Assembly (NCBI GenBank): GCA_025201805.1 | Contig: MU619268.1 | Coordinates: 7,323-62,350, forward strand | From: Parasitella parasitica | Lineage: Eukaryota > Mucoromycota > Mucoromycetes > Mucorales > Mucoraceae | Direction: 5' to 3' | Length of the DNA: 55,028 nucleotides | Part shown: piece after piece, positions 54,968-55,028 of the stretch | Numbering within the stretch: position 1 is the stretch's first letter | Layout: the number at the start of each line of letters is the position of its first letter | Program-made: the position numbers and the translations under genes | The notes under the pieces: model-generated | Told to the model about the DNA's origin: nothing | The model's database searches: none | What the model saw: only the letters and a program-made list of their open reading frames with translations

Positions 54968-55028
<61 letters not shown>
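54967..55028 (+). other. 62-nt poly-T at window end, probable assembly artefact
   Basis: The run starts inside the first recognisable exon of the symporter gene (after the codons for LQFT on the minus strand), where the family has no polylysine. As with the internal N-gap, the homopolymer marks a sequence break rather than a biological tract. Confidence 0.75.

Noticed and set aside
1..55028. tRNA, rRNA, CRISPR arrays, bacterial-type operons, secondary-metabolite cluster
   Set aside because: No tRNA cloverleaf, no rRNA signature, no regularly spaced direct repeats, no NRPS/PKS/terpene genes; ribosome-binding sites and operons do not apply to this eukaryotic sequence.

Overview
The window is eukaryotic and fungal. 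Nearly every gene is split by short introns (about 40-75 nt, GT..AG, with CTAAC/CTGAC/TTAAC-like branch sites 10-20 nt before the acceptor). Flanks are AT-rich, leaders are often pyrimidine-rich, and coding density is moderate. The gene content includes a PMT2-type O-mannosyltransferase, a Bem3-like PX-PH-RhoGAP, a Sip5 homologue, an Sso-type syntaxin, an Ecm3-like carrier, a KRE9-like secreted protein and a sucrose/H+ symporter homologue. Together with very short introns and several micro-exons, this best fits an early-diverging filamentous fungus, probably Mucoromycota (Mucorales). That assignment is an inference, not a measurement. Exon boundaries were rebuilt by hand from splice sites, reading phase and family alignment from memory.

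Layout. 1-2.1 kb: AT-rich flank with an LTR-like segment and two degenerate dispersed repeats. 2.1-13.4 kb: Bem3-like RhoGAP (-), small GPI-type wall protein (-), RPB12 (-) divergent from eIF2B-beta (+), then ATG6/Beclin and SNF8/Vps22 (+), convergent with an Ecm3-like membrane transporter (-). 13.4-15.7 kb: gene-poor, with a relic of a COQ8/ABC1 kinase gene. 15.7-20.3 kb: G-alpha subunit (-) and PMT2-type mannosyltransferase (-), the latter interrupted by a 180-N assembly gap. 21.5-22.0 kb: relic of a CDF zinc transporter. 23.1-31 kb: glycerol kinase (+), Rtc3/SBDS-domain protein (-), KRE9-like secreted protein (+), EMC8/9 (+), ERGIC-53-like lectin (-). 31.7-38.2 kb: Sip5-like (-), STEEP1-like (-), a large PX/DUF3818 protein (+) and an HTH+Myb protein (-). 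39.5-44.2 kb: HIUase (-), complex I NDUFB9/B22 (-), an acidic orphan (-), an HP1-like chromodomain protein (+), CK2-beta (-). 44.5-45.8 kb: relic of a GDP-mannose pyrophosphorylase-A-type gene. 46-55 kb: four-LIM protein (+), Sso-type syntaxin (-), DENR/Tma22 (-), and a SUT/SLC45-type sugar symporter (-) running off the end into poly-T.

The genes do not form one pathway or a secondary-metabolite cluster. Several touch secretion and polarity (RhoGAP, syntaxin, ERGIC-53-like lectin, PMT, EMC, LIM protein, Sip5), but I read this as ordinary fungal gene order. The most unusual content is three heavily decayed but unprocessed (intron-bearing) gene copies in otherwise 'empty' intergenic DNA, as expected from degradation of duplicated genes. 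I found no convincing undescribed biological system, no CRISPR-like array, no tRNA and no rRNA.
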